64,000 nt of DNA from CADEDH01 sp039201605 (GTDB lineage Bacteria; Actinomycetota; Acidimicrobiia; Acidimicrobiales; SZUA-35), in contig JBCCRO010000030.1 of assembly GCA_039201605.1 (NCBI GenBank), positions 4,056 to 68,055 of the forward strand, read 5' to 3'. Positions 34,116 to 42,905 of this stretch are shown here, piece after piece. Each line of letters opens with the position of its first letter. Positions within the stretch are counted from its first letter, which is position 1. A program made the translations under genes and the position numbers. Under the pieces are notes generated by a model. The model made no database searches, was not told where the DNA came from, and saw only the letters and a list, made by a program, of their open reading frames with translations.

Positions 34116-36215
34116 CTAGCCCTCGCAGCCGATCGGGTCGTGGCCGATCGTGACGAGCAACAGGTCGCCGGACCGGGTGATGTGGCGGACCGGTCGATCG
34201 AGTTCCACCAGCTCCTCGCCGGTCCCCGATCGGAGGAGGAGGCCCTCCGGCACGGCGACGGCGATCACGTCACCGTCGACGAGATGGCGGTCGGAGGGGC
34301 CGCCGCCGTAGCCCTCGGCGGCTCGGATCCGCTCGGGGGCGTCGTCGTCGCCGGTCACCACCAGGAGCTCGATGGTGCTCGGCCGGCCGGGTGGCGTCAC
34401 GGCGAAGACGAGGCCATCGTCGGTGGCGCCGAGGAACCCGTTGCCGCCCTGACCGTTGACCGTCAGCGCCATCGACCACAGTTCCACGGCCGGGTCGTCG
34501 GCCCGCACCACGGTCAGCTCGCGGGTGCTCACCGCCGTCTCGGGAAGATCGTTGCGCACGTCGTAGACGATCAGGTCACCGTCGGGGTCGTTCGGGTTCG
34601 GGGCCAGTGAGGCCGAGCGCAGGTCCTCCTGGGTCCACCGGGGTAGGCCGTCGTCGAGTCCGTACACGGTGAGGCGGGCGTTGGGGCCTTGGGTGGAGCC
34701 GAAGAGGGTGAGGGCATGGCGACGCCCGACCTGGAGCCAGGGCCCGAGTGACGACTGGCTGCCGAAGGCGTCGTACACGTCGTCCCACGGCAGGGGGCTG
34801 GTGTCGGTGATGCCACCGTCGGCGCCTTCGATCCGCAGCACGGGCTCGGCGCCGTCGTGGAACCAGACCAGAACCGGCAGCTCATCGTTGACCGGGGTGG
34901 AGGCGATGGGAGCGGGGTCGAAGACGCCCGCCGGTGGGCCGAGGTCGACCAGGTCTCCGTCGGCGTCGATCCGGGCCCGGTAGGGCTCGTAGTCGTCGAG
35001 CGCAAGGCCGCCGTCGACGTCGAACAACGCTCCGCCGTCGACGGCGACGGCCGGGCGCAGGACCACGGCCTCCACGTGGTGCTGCCACGCCACGGTGCCG
35101 TCGCTCATCCGTAGTGCCGTGACGCTGGGGAGCACGGTGTCGAGCCCCGGGTCGACCACCAGGACGGTGTCGGCGTCGATGGCGAGGGGCGGCCGGTCGA
35201 ACGACGGGAGATCGCGCGACCACACCTCGCTGCCGGTGGCCAGTGACCACGCCACCAGCGTGGGGGCGGTGGCCACGACGCAACCCGTGCCATCGTGTAT
35301 CTCGGGCGGCAAGGGGTTGTAGACGGGTTGGGCTGGGTCGAGCACGAGCCCCGGCGGCTGACGGTCCATGGCGTCGTCCAAGCTGGCTTGAGCGGCCTGG
35401 GCGTAGGGCGTGGTGCCGGCCACGGTCGGGTCGCTGAGGGCGGCCGGCGCTGGGTCGTCGACGATGAAGAACGAGGCGACGGCGAAGAAGCCGCCGGCGA
35501 CCAGGATGAGCCGGTGATGGTTCGGGAGGGGTTCCGCAGCCGGATCGCCGGTGGTGGCCGTCGGCAGCACGCGGTTGGCCTTGCGGAGCACCAGGAGGAC
35601 GCGGACCGCCAGCCACAGGGCGACGGCGATCACGACCACGACCTCGCGGCCGGCGCCGCCGACCTGGACGAGGAACAGGAGGATCATCGGCCCGATGACG
35701 CCGGCTATCAGGATGTGGCCCGCCAGGCGTTCACTGCGTTGCCGGAGCTGCTCTTCGCCGACGGTGGTGGCCTGACCGGCGATGCCGGTGAGGATCGAGC
35801 GGATGAGAAGCACCAGCACGGCCCAGCCGACCAGCGCGGCCACGATGCCGAAGCCGCCGTCTCGCCCCGTCAGCGGGCTCGAATCCACCGCTTGGCCGAC
35901 GCCTGCGGCGCCGATGGCCGCCAGCTGTTCGGCCAGGGCGAAGGTCGCCAGGACATAGGCCGCCCATCGGGCTGAGGCGTAGGAGCGGGCGACGGGCCGC
36001 AGTCGGGCGGTGGCCCAGGCGATGAGCAGGAAGCCGAGCACGTCGGGGAGGAGATCGAAGCCGTTGATCCACAGGTCGAGGCCGACCAAGAGGAAGCCCC
36101 AGAACATCTGGTTGAACGACCCGTTGCCCCGGGCCCCGACCGGATCCACCGGCCCGCTCGTCGGCGCGCTCGTCGACGGTTGCCGTACGTCGTCCTCGAT
36201 CGGTGTGTCGCCCAT
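34116..36215 (-). CDS. Membrane protein with PQQ-like beta-propeller domain
   Basis: This 699-residue protein has a membrane part with about five to six hydrophobic segments (about 35-260). An extracytoplasmic beta-propeller follows (about 290-695) with recurring units such as LVAWSLATGSEVWSRDLPS, LRMSDGTVAWQHHVE and VYGLDDGLPRWTQEDL. These PQQ-like repeats often serve as protein-interaction or wall-associated scaffolds; PQQ-binding catalytic residues are not evident. No operon partner is obvious. The gene converges with the Rieske-ThDP gene. Confidence 0.8.
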   Translation of the reverse strand: MGDTPIEDDVRQPSTSAPTSGPVDPVGARGNGSFNQMFWGFLLVGLDLWINGFDLLPDVLGFLLIAWATARLRPVARSYASARWAAYVLATFALAEQLAAIGAAGVGQAVDSSPLTGRDGGFGIVAALVGWAVLVLLIRSILTGIAGQATTVGEEQLRQRSERLAGHILIAGVIGPMILLFLVQVGGAGREVVVVIAVALWLAVRVLLVLRKANRVLPTATTGDPAAEPLPNHHRLILVAGGFFAVASFFIVDDPAPAALSDPTVAGTTPYAQAAQASLDDAMDRQPPGLVLDPAQPVYNPLPPEIHDGTGCVVATAPTLVAWSLATGSEVWSRDLPSFDRPPLAIDADTVLVVDPGLDTVLPSVTALRMSDGTVAWQHHVEAVVLRPAVAVDGGALFDVDGGLALDDYEPYRARIDADGDLVDLGPPAGVFDPAPIASTPVNDELPVLVWFHDGAEPVLRIEGADGGITDTSPLPWDDVYDAFGSQSSLGPWLQVGRRHALTLFGSTQGPNARLTVYGLDDGLPRWTQEDLRSASLAPNPNDPDGDLIVYDVRNDLPETAVSTRELTVVRADDPAVELWSMALTVNGQGGNGFLGATDDGLVFAVTPPGRPSTIELLVVTGDDDAPERIRAAEGYGGGPSDRHLVDGDVIAVAVPEGLLLRSGTGEELVELDRPVRHITRSGDLLLVTIGHDPIGCEG

Positions 36216-36294
36216 GGTCCCTCGCCTCGCCTCGCCTCCATGATCGCTCGACGGCGCCGGGGATGGGCCTCACCTTGGCCGTGGTGGCGACCGG

Positions 36295-37203
36295 TCACAG
36301 GAGAAGGAGGCTGCGAGCCGATCGGCGGATCCGCAGGCGTTCGCCCCACCCGATCTCCAGTCGGTCGCTCTCGATGCCGTCGCCGAAGGCCACCAGCCGG
36401 TCGGACTCGCTCTCGATCACCAGCTCGGCGCCGTCGACCAGGAGGCCGGCGGTGAGGTCGGTGCCGGAGCTTGGCGAGGGCCAGGCCTCCCGCACGAACC
36501 AGGCCAGGTCGGTCGAGGTGGTCTCGGGGAGGGCCCAGTCGAGCCGCCGCTCCCGGTGCACCGATCGACACCAGCTGGTGGCGCCGGTGGCGGTGCCCAC
36601 CAGCACCCCGGACGACGACTGTCGCTCGGCCGCCCGGTCGAGGACGAGGCTGTAGCGGGCCGACTGGTGGCTGGGGTGGCCGATGTAGACCTCGTTGAGG
36701 GCCCGCAGGCTGCGCCCGTCGCCGGTGGCGAGCTCGACCAGCGAGCGGAGCTCGGCCGTACCGGTGCACGGCTCGTCGGGTGCCGAGGCGGCCGCCACCC
36801 GTCGGAGGATGGCGGCCACCCGGTCGGGCCGGTGGCGGACGAGCACGCCGGCGTTGCGGGTGGGCTCCGGGTCGACGCCGACCACCGGTTGGCCCGAGAG
36901 GTACTTGGCCACGTTGGCCACCAGGCCGTCCTGGCCCACGGCGATGACCACGTCCTCCGGGCCGAACAGCCATCGGTCGAGGTCGGCCCGATCGAGGGAG
37001 GCCCGCCGCCAGTCGACGGGGACGGCGGCGGCCACCATCTGCAGGGCCTCCTGCTGGTGGGCGTGACTGCGATCGAGCTCGTCCAGGCTCCGACCCCGCC
37101 CGGAGAGGACGAACTCGACCTGGCTTCGGGAGCCGTGCCGGGCCACTAGGTGGTCGTACTCCGTGGGTCGGCTCACCACGAGCGCCCGGGGGGCTACGGT
37201 CAT
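36295..37203 (-). CDS. NAD kinase-like protein with altered GGDG motif
   Basis: This 302-residue protein follows the NAD kinase fold: VVIAVGQDGLVANVAKYL (about 85-102) in place of the usual GGDGT region, ALNEVYIG (about 168-175) for NExxIG, and SSGVLVGTATGATSW (about 197-211) for the SDGxxxxTPTGSTAY substrate loop. The key Asp of GxDG is kept, but the second Gly is Gln and Thr is Leu. It may phosphorylate a different nucleotide or bind without catalysis. The start overlaps the SPFH gene stop (ATGA). The divergent neighbour is an NrtR-type NAD regulator. Confidence 0.78.
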   Translation of the reverse strand: MTVAPRALVVSRPTEYDHLVARHGSRSQVEFVLSGRGRSLDELDRSHAHQQEALQMVAAAVPVDWRRASLDRADLDRWLFGPEDVVIAVGQDGLVANVAKYLSGQPVVGVDPEPTRNAGVLVRHRPDRVAAILRRVAAASAPDEPCTGTAELRSLVELATGDGRSLRALNEVYIGHPSHQSARYSLVLDRAAERQSSSGVLVGTATGATSWCRSVHRERRLDWALPETTSTDLAWFVREAWPSPSSGTDLTAGLLVDGAELVIESESDRLVAFGDGIESDRLEIGWGERLRIRRSARSLLLL

Positions 37204-38270
37204 CGCTCGTCGCCGGGCTCGAGCGCCCGCCGCCCCTCGTCGTCGGCGCCGCCGCCCAGGCCGCTGTCGCTCACGGCGGCACCCAGGAAGCGGGCAGCCA
37301 GTGAGCTGACCAGGTCGGGGCTGAGGACCAGGGTGCCGATGTCCGGCAGGCCGCCGGCCAGGTCCCCCACCGCCAGCGACAGCAGCACGGCGTCGTCGGC
37401 GTCGCCGTAGGCCGCCACCCGCAGCCGCTCGGCCTCGGCCTTGGCCGCGCCGAGGTCGCGCACCGTGGCCGCCTGGGCCCGACCCCGCACCTCGGTGGCG
37501 TCGGCCTCGGCCGCCACCCGGATGCGGACGGTCTCGGCCTCGTCGGTCACCCGACGCTGTTCGTTGGCCCCGGTCTGGGCCACGAGCTGCTCCTCGCGGA
37601 TGGCCAATTCGATCCGGTTCTGCAGCTCGTTCTCGCTGATGCCGCGCTCCTGTTCGACGGCCAGGGCCCGCCGCTCGAACATGGCCCGATCGGCCTCCTG
37701 CTGCAGCTGTTCGCGGACCGGAGTCTGCAGCGCCTGCTCCATGTCGGTTTCCGGTCGGACGGCGACGACACGGACGTCGACGATCTCCAGCCCGGTCTCG
37801 ATGAGCCGATCGTCGGCCCGGAGGCCGGCGCCGAGCGTGCCCCGCAGCGCCGGCACACCCTGGCCAAGCACCTCGGTGAGCGACAGGCTGGCCAGGACCG
37901 CCGTGGCGTGCTGCTGGGCCAGCTCGGTCAGCAGGCCCCCGATCTGCTCCAGCGGCGTGCGCACCCAGGCGCCGGTGGTGTTGTCGATGGTGAAGTCGAT
38001 CCGCTCGGCGGCGGCGGAGGGGCGAGCAATCCGGTAGGTGATCGAGGCCTGCACCGAGATCTCCTGGAAGTCGCTCGTGCGGTCCCGGAAGATCAGCGGC
38101 AGCTCGCGCTCGTCGATCGGGAGCTCGCTGATCGACGAGGTCCGGGGGACGAACCAGAAGGACTGGCCGATGCCGTCGTTGACCACCTGGCCGTTGCGGA
38201 GGCGGCGGACGTAGGTGGTCGACGAGGAGCGGAGGTGGCTGACGATCGGTCGTCGGGTGATGGTGGCCAT
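37200..38270 (-). CDS. SPFH/band 7 domain protein
   Basis: This 356-residue protein has an SPFH domain (about 20-200; e.g. FWFVPRTSSISELPIDEREL and ISVQASITYRI). A long charged helical region rich in Glu/Ala/Arg (about 200-300) follows, then a short tail. Most stomatin-like proteins have an N-terminal membrane anchor, but none is obvious here. SPFH proteins form ring- or cage-like assemblies on membranes. AGAGGA precedes ATG 38270. It is the first gene of the two-gene unit with the NAD-kinase-like gene and faces the NrtR-type regulator. Confidence 0.87.
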   Translation of the reverse strand: MATITRRPIVSHLRSSSTTYVRRLRNGQVVNDGIGQSFWFVPRTSSISELPIDERELPLIFRDRTSDFQEISVQASITYRIARPSAAAERIDFTIDNTTGAWVRTPLEQIGGLLTELAQQHATAVLASLSLTEVLGQGVPALRGTLGAGLRADDRLIETGLEIVDVRVVAVRPETDMEQALQTPVREQLQQEADRAMFERRALAVEQERGISENELQNRIELAIREEQLVAQTGANEQRRVTDEAETVRIRVAAEADATEVRGRAQAATVRDLGAAKAEAERLRVAAYGDADDAVLLSLAVGDLAGGLPDIGTLVLSPDLVSSLAARFLGAAVSDSGLGGGADDEGRRALEPGDER

Positions 38271-38310
38271 GAGGATGGTCCTCTCGGGTGCTGATGGTCG
38301 CTTCGATTAA

Positions 38311-38353
38311 TCGTCAGTTTGACGAATAGTTGATTTATCGTCAACATGACGAT
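38311..38353. promoter_or_regulatory. Two NrtR-type operator-like palindromes
   Basis: TCGTCA-GTT-TGACGA (38311-38325) and ATCGTCA-ACA-TGACGAT (38337-38353) are perfect inverted repeats with 6- and 7-base arms. They share the core TCGTCAnnnTGACGA, with centres 27 bases apart. They occupy the 112-base gap between the divergent SPFH and NrtR-type genes. The region is markedly AT-richer than its surroundings, as expected for overlapping promoters. NrtR proteins bind such palindromes. Confidence 0.75.
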
Positions 38354-38382
38354 TGGCACGTCGGGTTGGGTAGCCTCGGGTC

Positions 38383-39093
38383 GTGGGTCCGTTCTCGTCG
38401 ATCGCCGTCACCGTGGATCTGGTGGTGTTCACCATCCGGACCGAACGCCTGCACGTGCTGACGGTGACGAGGGGGGTCGAGCCTTTCGAGGGTCGCTTGG
38501 CGCTGCCCGGTGGTTTCGTCCTGCCCGAGGAAGACCTCGACCAGGCGGCCGGGCGGGAGCTGGCCGAGGAGACCGGCCTCGGCCGGGGCGACGGCCTCCA
38601 TCTGGAGCAGCTCGCCACCTATGGCACCCCGGGCCGGGATCCCCGCCAACGGGTGGTGACCGTGGCCTATCTGGCCCTGGCCGCCGCCCTCGGCGACCCG
38701 ACGGCGGGCACCGATGCGGCGGAGGCCCAGTGGCTGCCGGTCGAAGACGTCCTGGTGGGCGGCCTCGCCTTCGACCACGATCGCATCCTCGACGACGGCC
38801 TGGATCGGGCCCGGGCCAAGCTGGAGTACACCACGCTCGCCACCACGTTCTGCCCGCCGACGTTCACCGTGGCCGACCTCCGTCAGGTCTACGAGGCGGT
38901 GTGGGGGGTGTCGATCGACCCCCGCAACTTCCACCGCAAGGTCGTGGCCAGCGAGGGGTTCGTCGAGGAGACCGGGGAGCGGACGGCCGAGGGGCGAGGG
39001 CGACCAGCGATGTTGTTCCGGGCCGGGCCGGCCACGGCACTGCATCCGCCGATCGTCCGCCAGGGCTCGGTTGCTCGGGAGCTCGGCGGGTAG
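38383..39093 (+). CDS. NrtR-type Nudix-domain transcriptional regulator
   Basis: This 236-residue protein has an intact Nudix box at 44-66 (G44, E50, R58-E59-L60, E62-E63, G65). A C-terminal winged helix follows with FTVADLRQVYEAVWGVSID and RNFHRKVVASEGFVEETG (about 165-205). This is the NrtR family, which senses ADP-ribose-type compounds and represses NAD-metabolism genes. The divergent operon holds an NAD-kinase-like gene, so local control is likely. No ribosome-binding site precedes GTG 38383, and a TAGCCT box lies 7 bases upstream, so a leaderless mRNA is possible. Confidence 0.88.
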   Translation: MGPFSSIAVTVDLVVFTIRTERLHVLTVTRGVEPFEGRLALPGGFVLPEEDLDQAAGRELAEETGLGRGDGLHLEQLATYGTPGRDPRQRVVTVAYLALAAALGDPTAGTDAAEAQWLPVEDVLVGGLAFDHDRILDDGLDRARAKLEYTTLATTFCPPTFTVADLRQVYEAVWGVSIDPRNFHRKVVASEGFVEETGERTAEGRGRPAMLFRAGPATALHPPIVRQGSVARELGG

Positions 39094-39108
39094 TCGACGG
39101 CCCGGCGT

Positions 39109-39981
39109 CTACAACCCGGCCGGGAGATGATCGAGGACCCGGGCCCAACCACCCTCCGCCGGCGCCGGGATCACCTCATCGGCCAAGGCCAACGCCTCCT
39201 CGTGACCGCCGGCAACACCGAGGGCGACATCGGCCGCCGCCAGCATCTCCAGATCGTTGTTGCCGTCGCCGATCACGATCACCCGCTCGGGTCGGAGATC
39301 CCGAGTCTGCAGGTAGGCCTCGATGCCGGTCTGTTTGGAGATCCCGGCCGGCTGGACGTGGATCGACCAGTGCTGGTCGGGGGTGGCGGCGTCGTAGAGT
39401 ACGTCGCGGTAGACGGTGACCTCGGCCCAGCCGTCGGGCATCGCATCGGCCAGCGGCTCGACCTGTCGCCGGTCGACCCCGATCATGGCCAGCGACAGAA
39501 TCGGTCGATCGGCCACCACCGCCTCAGGGTCCGCCACTTCGAAGTGCTCCCCCATGGAGGCGCGGTGTCGGGGGCTGGTCGTCACGTTCGGGCGGCCGGC
39601 GGTATCGCCGTCTCCGAGATACAGCACCGGATTGACCCCGTGGGACTCGAACAGGGCCAGCAGCTCACGAGCCCTGTTCGCCCCGAACTCGGCCACATGG
39701 AACCGGTCGCCGGAGGCGAAGTCGACCCCGAGGGCGCCGTTCAGGAGGACCGAGGGCAGGACGAGTCCGTTGCCCCGCAGCCCCTGCTCGGCCGACAGGG
39801 CTTGACGGCCGGTGGCGACCAGCAGCTCCACCCCTCGGGCCTCCAGCTCCGCCACCGCAGCCAGGGTCTCGGGATGGCATCGCAGGTCGCCGTCCCACAG
39901 CGAACCGTCGAGATCGGTGACGACCAGCGGACCCGTGGTCGAATGGTCGAGCTGTGCCGTGCTGGCCGGAATGCTGCTCAT
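39109..39981 (-). CDS. HAD-superfamily phosphatase (Cof/sucrose-phosphatase type)
   Basis: This 290-residue protein has HAD motif I VVTDLDGSLWDGD (DxD, about 20-32), motif II LLVATGR (about 54-60) and the C-terminal VIGDGNNDLEMLAAA (about 243-257). A C2-type cap lies between. It hydrolyses a phosphate monoester, probably of a sugar or small metabolite. ATG 39981 places motif I near residue 22, as usual; the frame remains open far upstream, antisense to the next gene, and that part is not coding. Confidence 0.88.
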   Translation of the reverse strand: MSSIPASTAQLDHSTTGPLVVTDLDGSLWDGDLRCHPETLAAVAELEARGVELLVATGRQALSAEQGLRGNGLVLPSVLLNGALGVDFASGDRFHVAEFGANRARELLALFESHGVNPVLYLGDGDTAGRPNVTTSPRHRASMGEHFEVADPEAVVADRPILSLAMIGVDRRQVEPLADAMPDGWAEVTVYRDVLYDAATPDQHWSIHVQPAGISKQTGIEAYLQTRDLRPERVIVIGDGNNDLEMLAAADVALGVAGGHEEALALADEVIPAPAEGGWARVLDHLPAGL

Positions 39982-40060
39982 CGCCGGCTCGATGGTAGTC
40001 AACGTGCGGGATGCGGCCATCGGGTTTGGCCCGGTGACGACCGATGGTGGAATGGGGGGC

Positions 40061-41377
40061 ATGATCACCCCGGCTCGATCGTCTGTCGTCCGACCGATGC
40101 TGTTGGCGTTGGGTCTGGTGGCCCTGGCCCTGGTGACGCCGGCCTGCGGTGGCGGGTCCGACGATGATCGGTCGACGGCACCGGCCGAGATCGACGGTGC
40201 TACGGCGACCGCAGCCGACGGCGACACCGGGGCCGATACCGCTGAGCGTGACCCGGCTTCCGGCGGTGGGGAACCCCCATCGGCGTCCGCTGCGCTCGGG
40301 GAGGTGATCGGCTCCGGTGGGGACCCGATCGGGGTCGACCTGAACCCGAGCGGCAACCGGGTGGTCGAGGGGGCGGCCGCCTTCGACGAGGCCGAGCCGA
40401 TCGACGTCGCCCTCGACGGGACGCCGTTGTGGGTGGTGCCGATCGACGGGGAGTGGGTGGTCGTTCTCGACGACGGCACGGCTCACCTGGTGACGGTGGA
40501 CGCCGCCGGCGCTTCGACGGTGACCGGCATCGGGAGCGGACCGGTCGATCAGCCGCCGCTGGTCGTGGCCGGCCCCGATGGGCCCGTGGTGGCTTCGGTT
40601 CTCGAGCACCCGCTGCTCGCCCGCTTCGACGACCCGCTCCCCGACACCCGGGTCGTCACCGCCGACGGGGTGGCGGCGGCCCTCGTCGGACCGACCGATC
40701 GCTATCCCCACGGCGTACTCGGCGACCGTCTGGAGGCCGAGGCCGTCCAGATCGTCTTCCTCGACGAGGACCGCTCGATCACGGTGGGACCGGACGAGCC
40801 GTCGGTCATCGAGGGGATCTCGCCCATCCTGGCCGACCTCGACGGCGACGGCCGACCCGAGGTGATCGTGACCCTGAGCAACGGTGAGGTCGGGGCCTGG
40901 CTCGCCGCCTGGAACCTCGACGGTGAGCTGGTGGGCGAGTCGATCGCCATCGGTCTCGGCAACCGGTGGCGCAACCAGCTGGCGGCGGCGCCGACCGCTC
41001 CCGACGGGTCCATCGAGCTGATCGACGTCCGCACACCGCACCTCGGCGGCACCGTCGAGTACTTCCAGCTGACCGACGGCGAGCTGGTGCTGACGGCCGG
41101 CCGGGCAGGGTTCACCAGCCACCGCCTCGGTAGCCGCAACCTGGACGAGGGCATCGTGGTCGACGGCGACGGCGATGGTCGGCTCGACGTGCTGGTCCCC
41201 ACCGACGACCGCCTGCAGCTCGGCCTCATCACCAGGACGGGTGAGGACGCCGAGGTCGTCGCCCTGCGGGACCTCGACGCCAGGCTGACCACCAACGTGG
41301 CCGCTGCCGCCGACGAGACCGGTGCCGTCACGATCGCCGCCGGCTTCGAGGGCGTGCTCCGCCTCTGGCGCCCCTGA
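40061..41377 (+). CDS. Putative lipoprotein with FG-GAP/VCBS-like repeats
   Basis: This 438-residue protein has a lipoprotein signal with lipobox VTPAC (Cys29), a Thr/Ala/Asp-rich linker and a predicted beta-propeller. Two calcium-type repeats, ILADLDGDGRPEVIVTLSNG (about 265) and VVDGDGDGRLDVLVPTDD (about 370), follow the FG-GAP/VCBS pattern DxDGDGxxD. It is probably exposed on the cell surface; function is unknown. The start is divergent from the HAD phosphatase, 79 bases away. A GC-rich hairpin (41400-41419) follows the stop. Confidence 0.8.
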   Translation: MITPARSSVVRPMLLALGLVALALVTPACGGGSDDDRSTAPAEIDGATATAADGDTGADTAERDPASGGGEPPSASAALGEVIGSGGDPIGVDLNPSGNRVVEGAAAFDEAEPIDVALDGTPLWVVPIDGEWVVVLDDGTAHLVTVDAAGASTVTGIGSGPVDQPPLVVAGPDGPVVASVLEHPLLARFDDPLPDTRVVTADGVAAALVGPTDRYPHGVLGDRLEAEAVQIVFLDEDRSITVGPDEPSVIEGISPILADLDGDGRPEVIVTLSNGEVGAWLAAWNLDGELVGESIAIGLGNRWRNQLAAAPTAPDGSIELIDVRTPHLGGTVEYFQLTDGELVLTAGRAGFTSHRLGSRNLDEGIVVDGDGDGRLDVLVPTDDRLQLGLITRTGEDAEVVALRDLDARLTTNVAAAADETGAVTIAAGFEGVLRLWRP

Positions 41378-41527
41378 CCGAGGGCCGTGGCCCTGCGGGC
41401 GCCGGGCCGCCGCCCGGCGGATCGATCGAATTCGCTCGACCGGTCGGGCCGCGCCCTCCAGCATGGCTCGCAGGCCCGGGGCGGATGCGCCGCCCTCATC
41501 GAGCGACGCGGAGAGGAGGGCCTGACC

Positions 41528-41830
41528 ATGGTCGACGTACGACACGACGGTGACCGGGAGCGCGTGCGCTCTTGGGCCACGGATCTGGAAGAGAACACGA
41601 TGCAGCAGGCCCTACGGTCGGCCCGATGCGACGCCGTGTCGGGTCCGATCGCGCTGATGCCCGACGCCCACTGGGGCATGGGGGCCACCGTCGGCTCGGT
41701 GATTCCCACCGAGTCGGCCATCATCCCGGCCGCGGTCGGTATCGACATCGGCTGCGGGGAGAACCAGGCCGACCTGGTCCGCATCGAGCGTCGTCTGGAG
41801 GCCATCGTCAACTACAAGGGCGTGTCGTAG
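41528..41830 (+). pseudogene. rtcB: RtcB RNA ligase remnant with in-frame internal deletion
   Basis: This open frame of 100 codons begins like RtcB (IALMPDAHWGMGATVGSVIP, then the metal-binding Cys in GIDIGCG at 71-77). At codon 78 it jumps to what looks like the normal RtcB C-terminus: ENQADLVRIERRLEAIVNYKG. Full RtcB is about 390-480 residues, so roughly 300 central residues are missing, including the histidines that bind metal and carry GMP. The frame is intact across the join near 41758. A strong ribosome-binding site (GAGAGGAGG) and a downstream hairpin remain. RtcB joins RNA 2',3'-cyclic phosphate to 5'-OH ends; this product cannot. Confidence 0.85.
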
Positions 41831-41837
41831 CGGCGCC

Positions 41838-41871
41838 GCTCACCGCATCATCCGCCGGTGGTGCGGTGAGC
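41838..41871. terminator. Hairpin downstream of rtcB remnant
   Basis: GCTCACCGCA (41838-41847) pairs perfectly with TGCGGTGAGC (41862-41871) around a 14-base loop, 8 bases after the rtcB-remnant stop. It has no U-tract. It looks like the original terminator of the gene. Confidence 0.6.
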
Positions 41872-42001
41872 CGTGGCCCGTCGCGCTCGGCGACGCCGTG
41901 GGCCCACACCCGGGTGCGGCGCCGGCCATCTGCGTGGGTGATAGTCCATGGTGCAGCCATCTTGTCGGACCCCAGACGGGCCTCAGGCGGCCGTGGCGGC
42001 G

Positions 42002-42886
42002 CTAGGAGCCCTTCCCGAGCAGTGTCGGCAGGAGGGCCGCCGCCACCTCGGCCGGGCGCTCCTCGTGGGAGAACAGGCCGGCATCGTCGATCACCGTGAT
42101 GGAGGCGTCGGGGAACGTGTCGACCATCTCCCGCGCCCGCTGTACCGGGAAGAACGGGTCCTTCGCGCCCCAGACCAGCTTCACCGGCTCGTCCATCCGC
42201 CGGTGGGCCTCCCCCAGCCTGCCGACCCAGCCGGTGTCGAACGTCTTCAGCAGGCCGGCCGCCGCCCGCCGGCGGGCCGGGATCGTGGCCAGGGGTTGAA
42301 GGAAGAACTCGTCGAACTCACCCTCGAGCAACGACTTGTCGGCGAAGGCGTCGCCGAAAACGAACTTGTTACGCCGCAGGAGCGGTCTGCCGCTGATCCA
42401 TCCGAGGATCGAACCCAGACCGGGGCTGTTGCGAACGGCGAGGAACGACTTGAACCGCCAGTTGAGGCCCTGGGGCTGCTCGGTGTTGATCAGGCCCCAG
42501 GACCGCACCCGGTCGTCACCGGCGAGGGCGTGACGGGCGATCATCCCGCCGCTGTCGTGGCCGACCACGGCGACGTCGTCGAGGCCGAGTTCGTCGACGA
42601 CCCGGCGCACCGAGACGATGTGTTGGTCGAGCGAGATCACCGTGTCGTCGTCGAATCGACTGTCGCCGGCTCCGGGCAGGTCGATCACATGGCAACGCAC
42701 GTGATCGGCCAGGTGGGGGAGGAGGCGGCGGAAGGTGGCGCCGCTCACCGGGAAGCCGTGGACGAAGAGCACGTCGGGCCCGGAGCCGACGGTTCGGTAG
42801 GCGGCTTCACCGGCGCCGACGTCGATGTGGCGGTCGGGAGCTCGGCGGAACAGGTCGGCGGCGTCGGCTGCGGTCAGAGTGGACAT
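42002..42886 (-). CDS. Alpha/beta hydrolase with Asp nucleophile (dehalogenase/epoxide hydrolase-like)
   Basis: This 294-residue protein has FVHGFPVSGATFRRL (oxyanion region, about 40-54), a nucleophile elbow VGHDSGGM in which the G-x-Nuc-x-G position is Asp rather than Ser, an acid in WGAKDPFFPV (about 240) and a His in LFSHEERP (about 275). An Asp nucleophile is typical of haloalkane or haloacid dehalogenases and epoxide hydrolases. A palindrome pair upstream (42906-42945) suggests repression by a TetR-like protein not found here. Confidence 0.85.
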   Translation of the reverse strand: MSTLTAADAADLFRRAPDRHIDVGAGEAAYRTVGSGPDVLFVHGFPVSGATFRRLLPHLADHVRCHVIDLPGAGDSRFDDDTVISLDQHIVSVRRVVDELGLDDVAVVGHDSGGMIARHALAGDDRVRSWGLINTEQPQGLNWRFKSFLAVRNSPGLGSILGWISGRPLLRRNKFVFGDAFADKSLLEGEFDEFFLQPLATIPARRRAAAGLLKTFDTGWVGRLGEAHRRMDEPVKLVWGAKDPFFPVQRAREMVDTFPDASITVIDDAGLFSHEERPAEVAAALLPTLLGKGS

Positions 42887-42905
42887 GGGCGTGCAACTCC
42901 CGGGA

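Noticed and set aside
39982..40479. An N-terminal extension of the HAD phosphatase
   Set aside because: It would overlap antisense with the signal peptide and start of the FG-GAP lipoprotein, and it would place motif I far from the N-terminus.
41528..41830. The RtcB frame as a complete small enzyme
   Set aside because: All catalytic histidines of RtcB would be missing, and the two ends align to opposite ends of the family. A remnant is the better reading.
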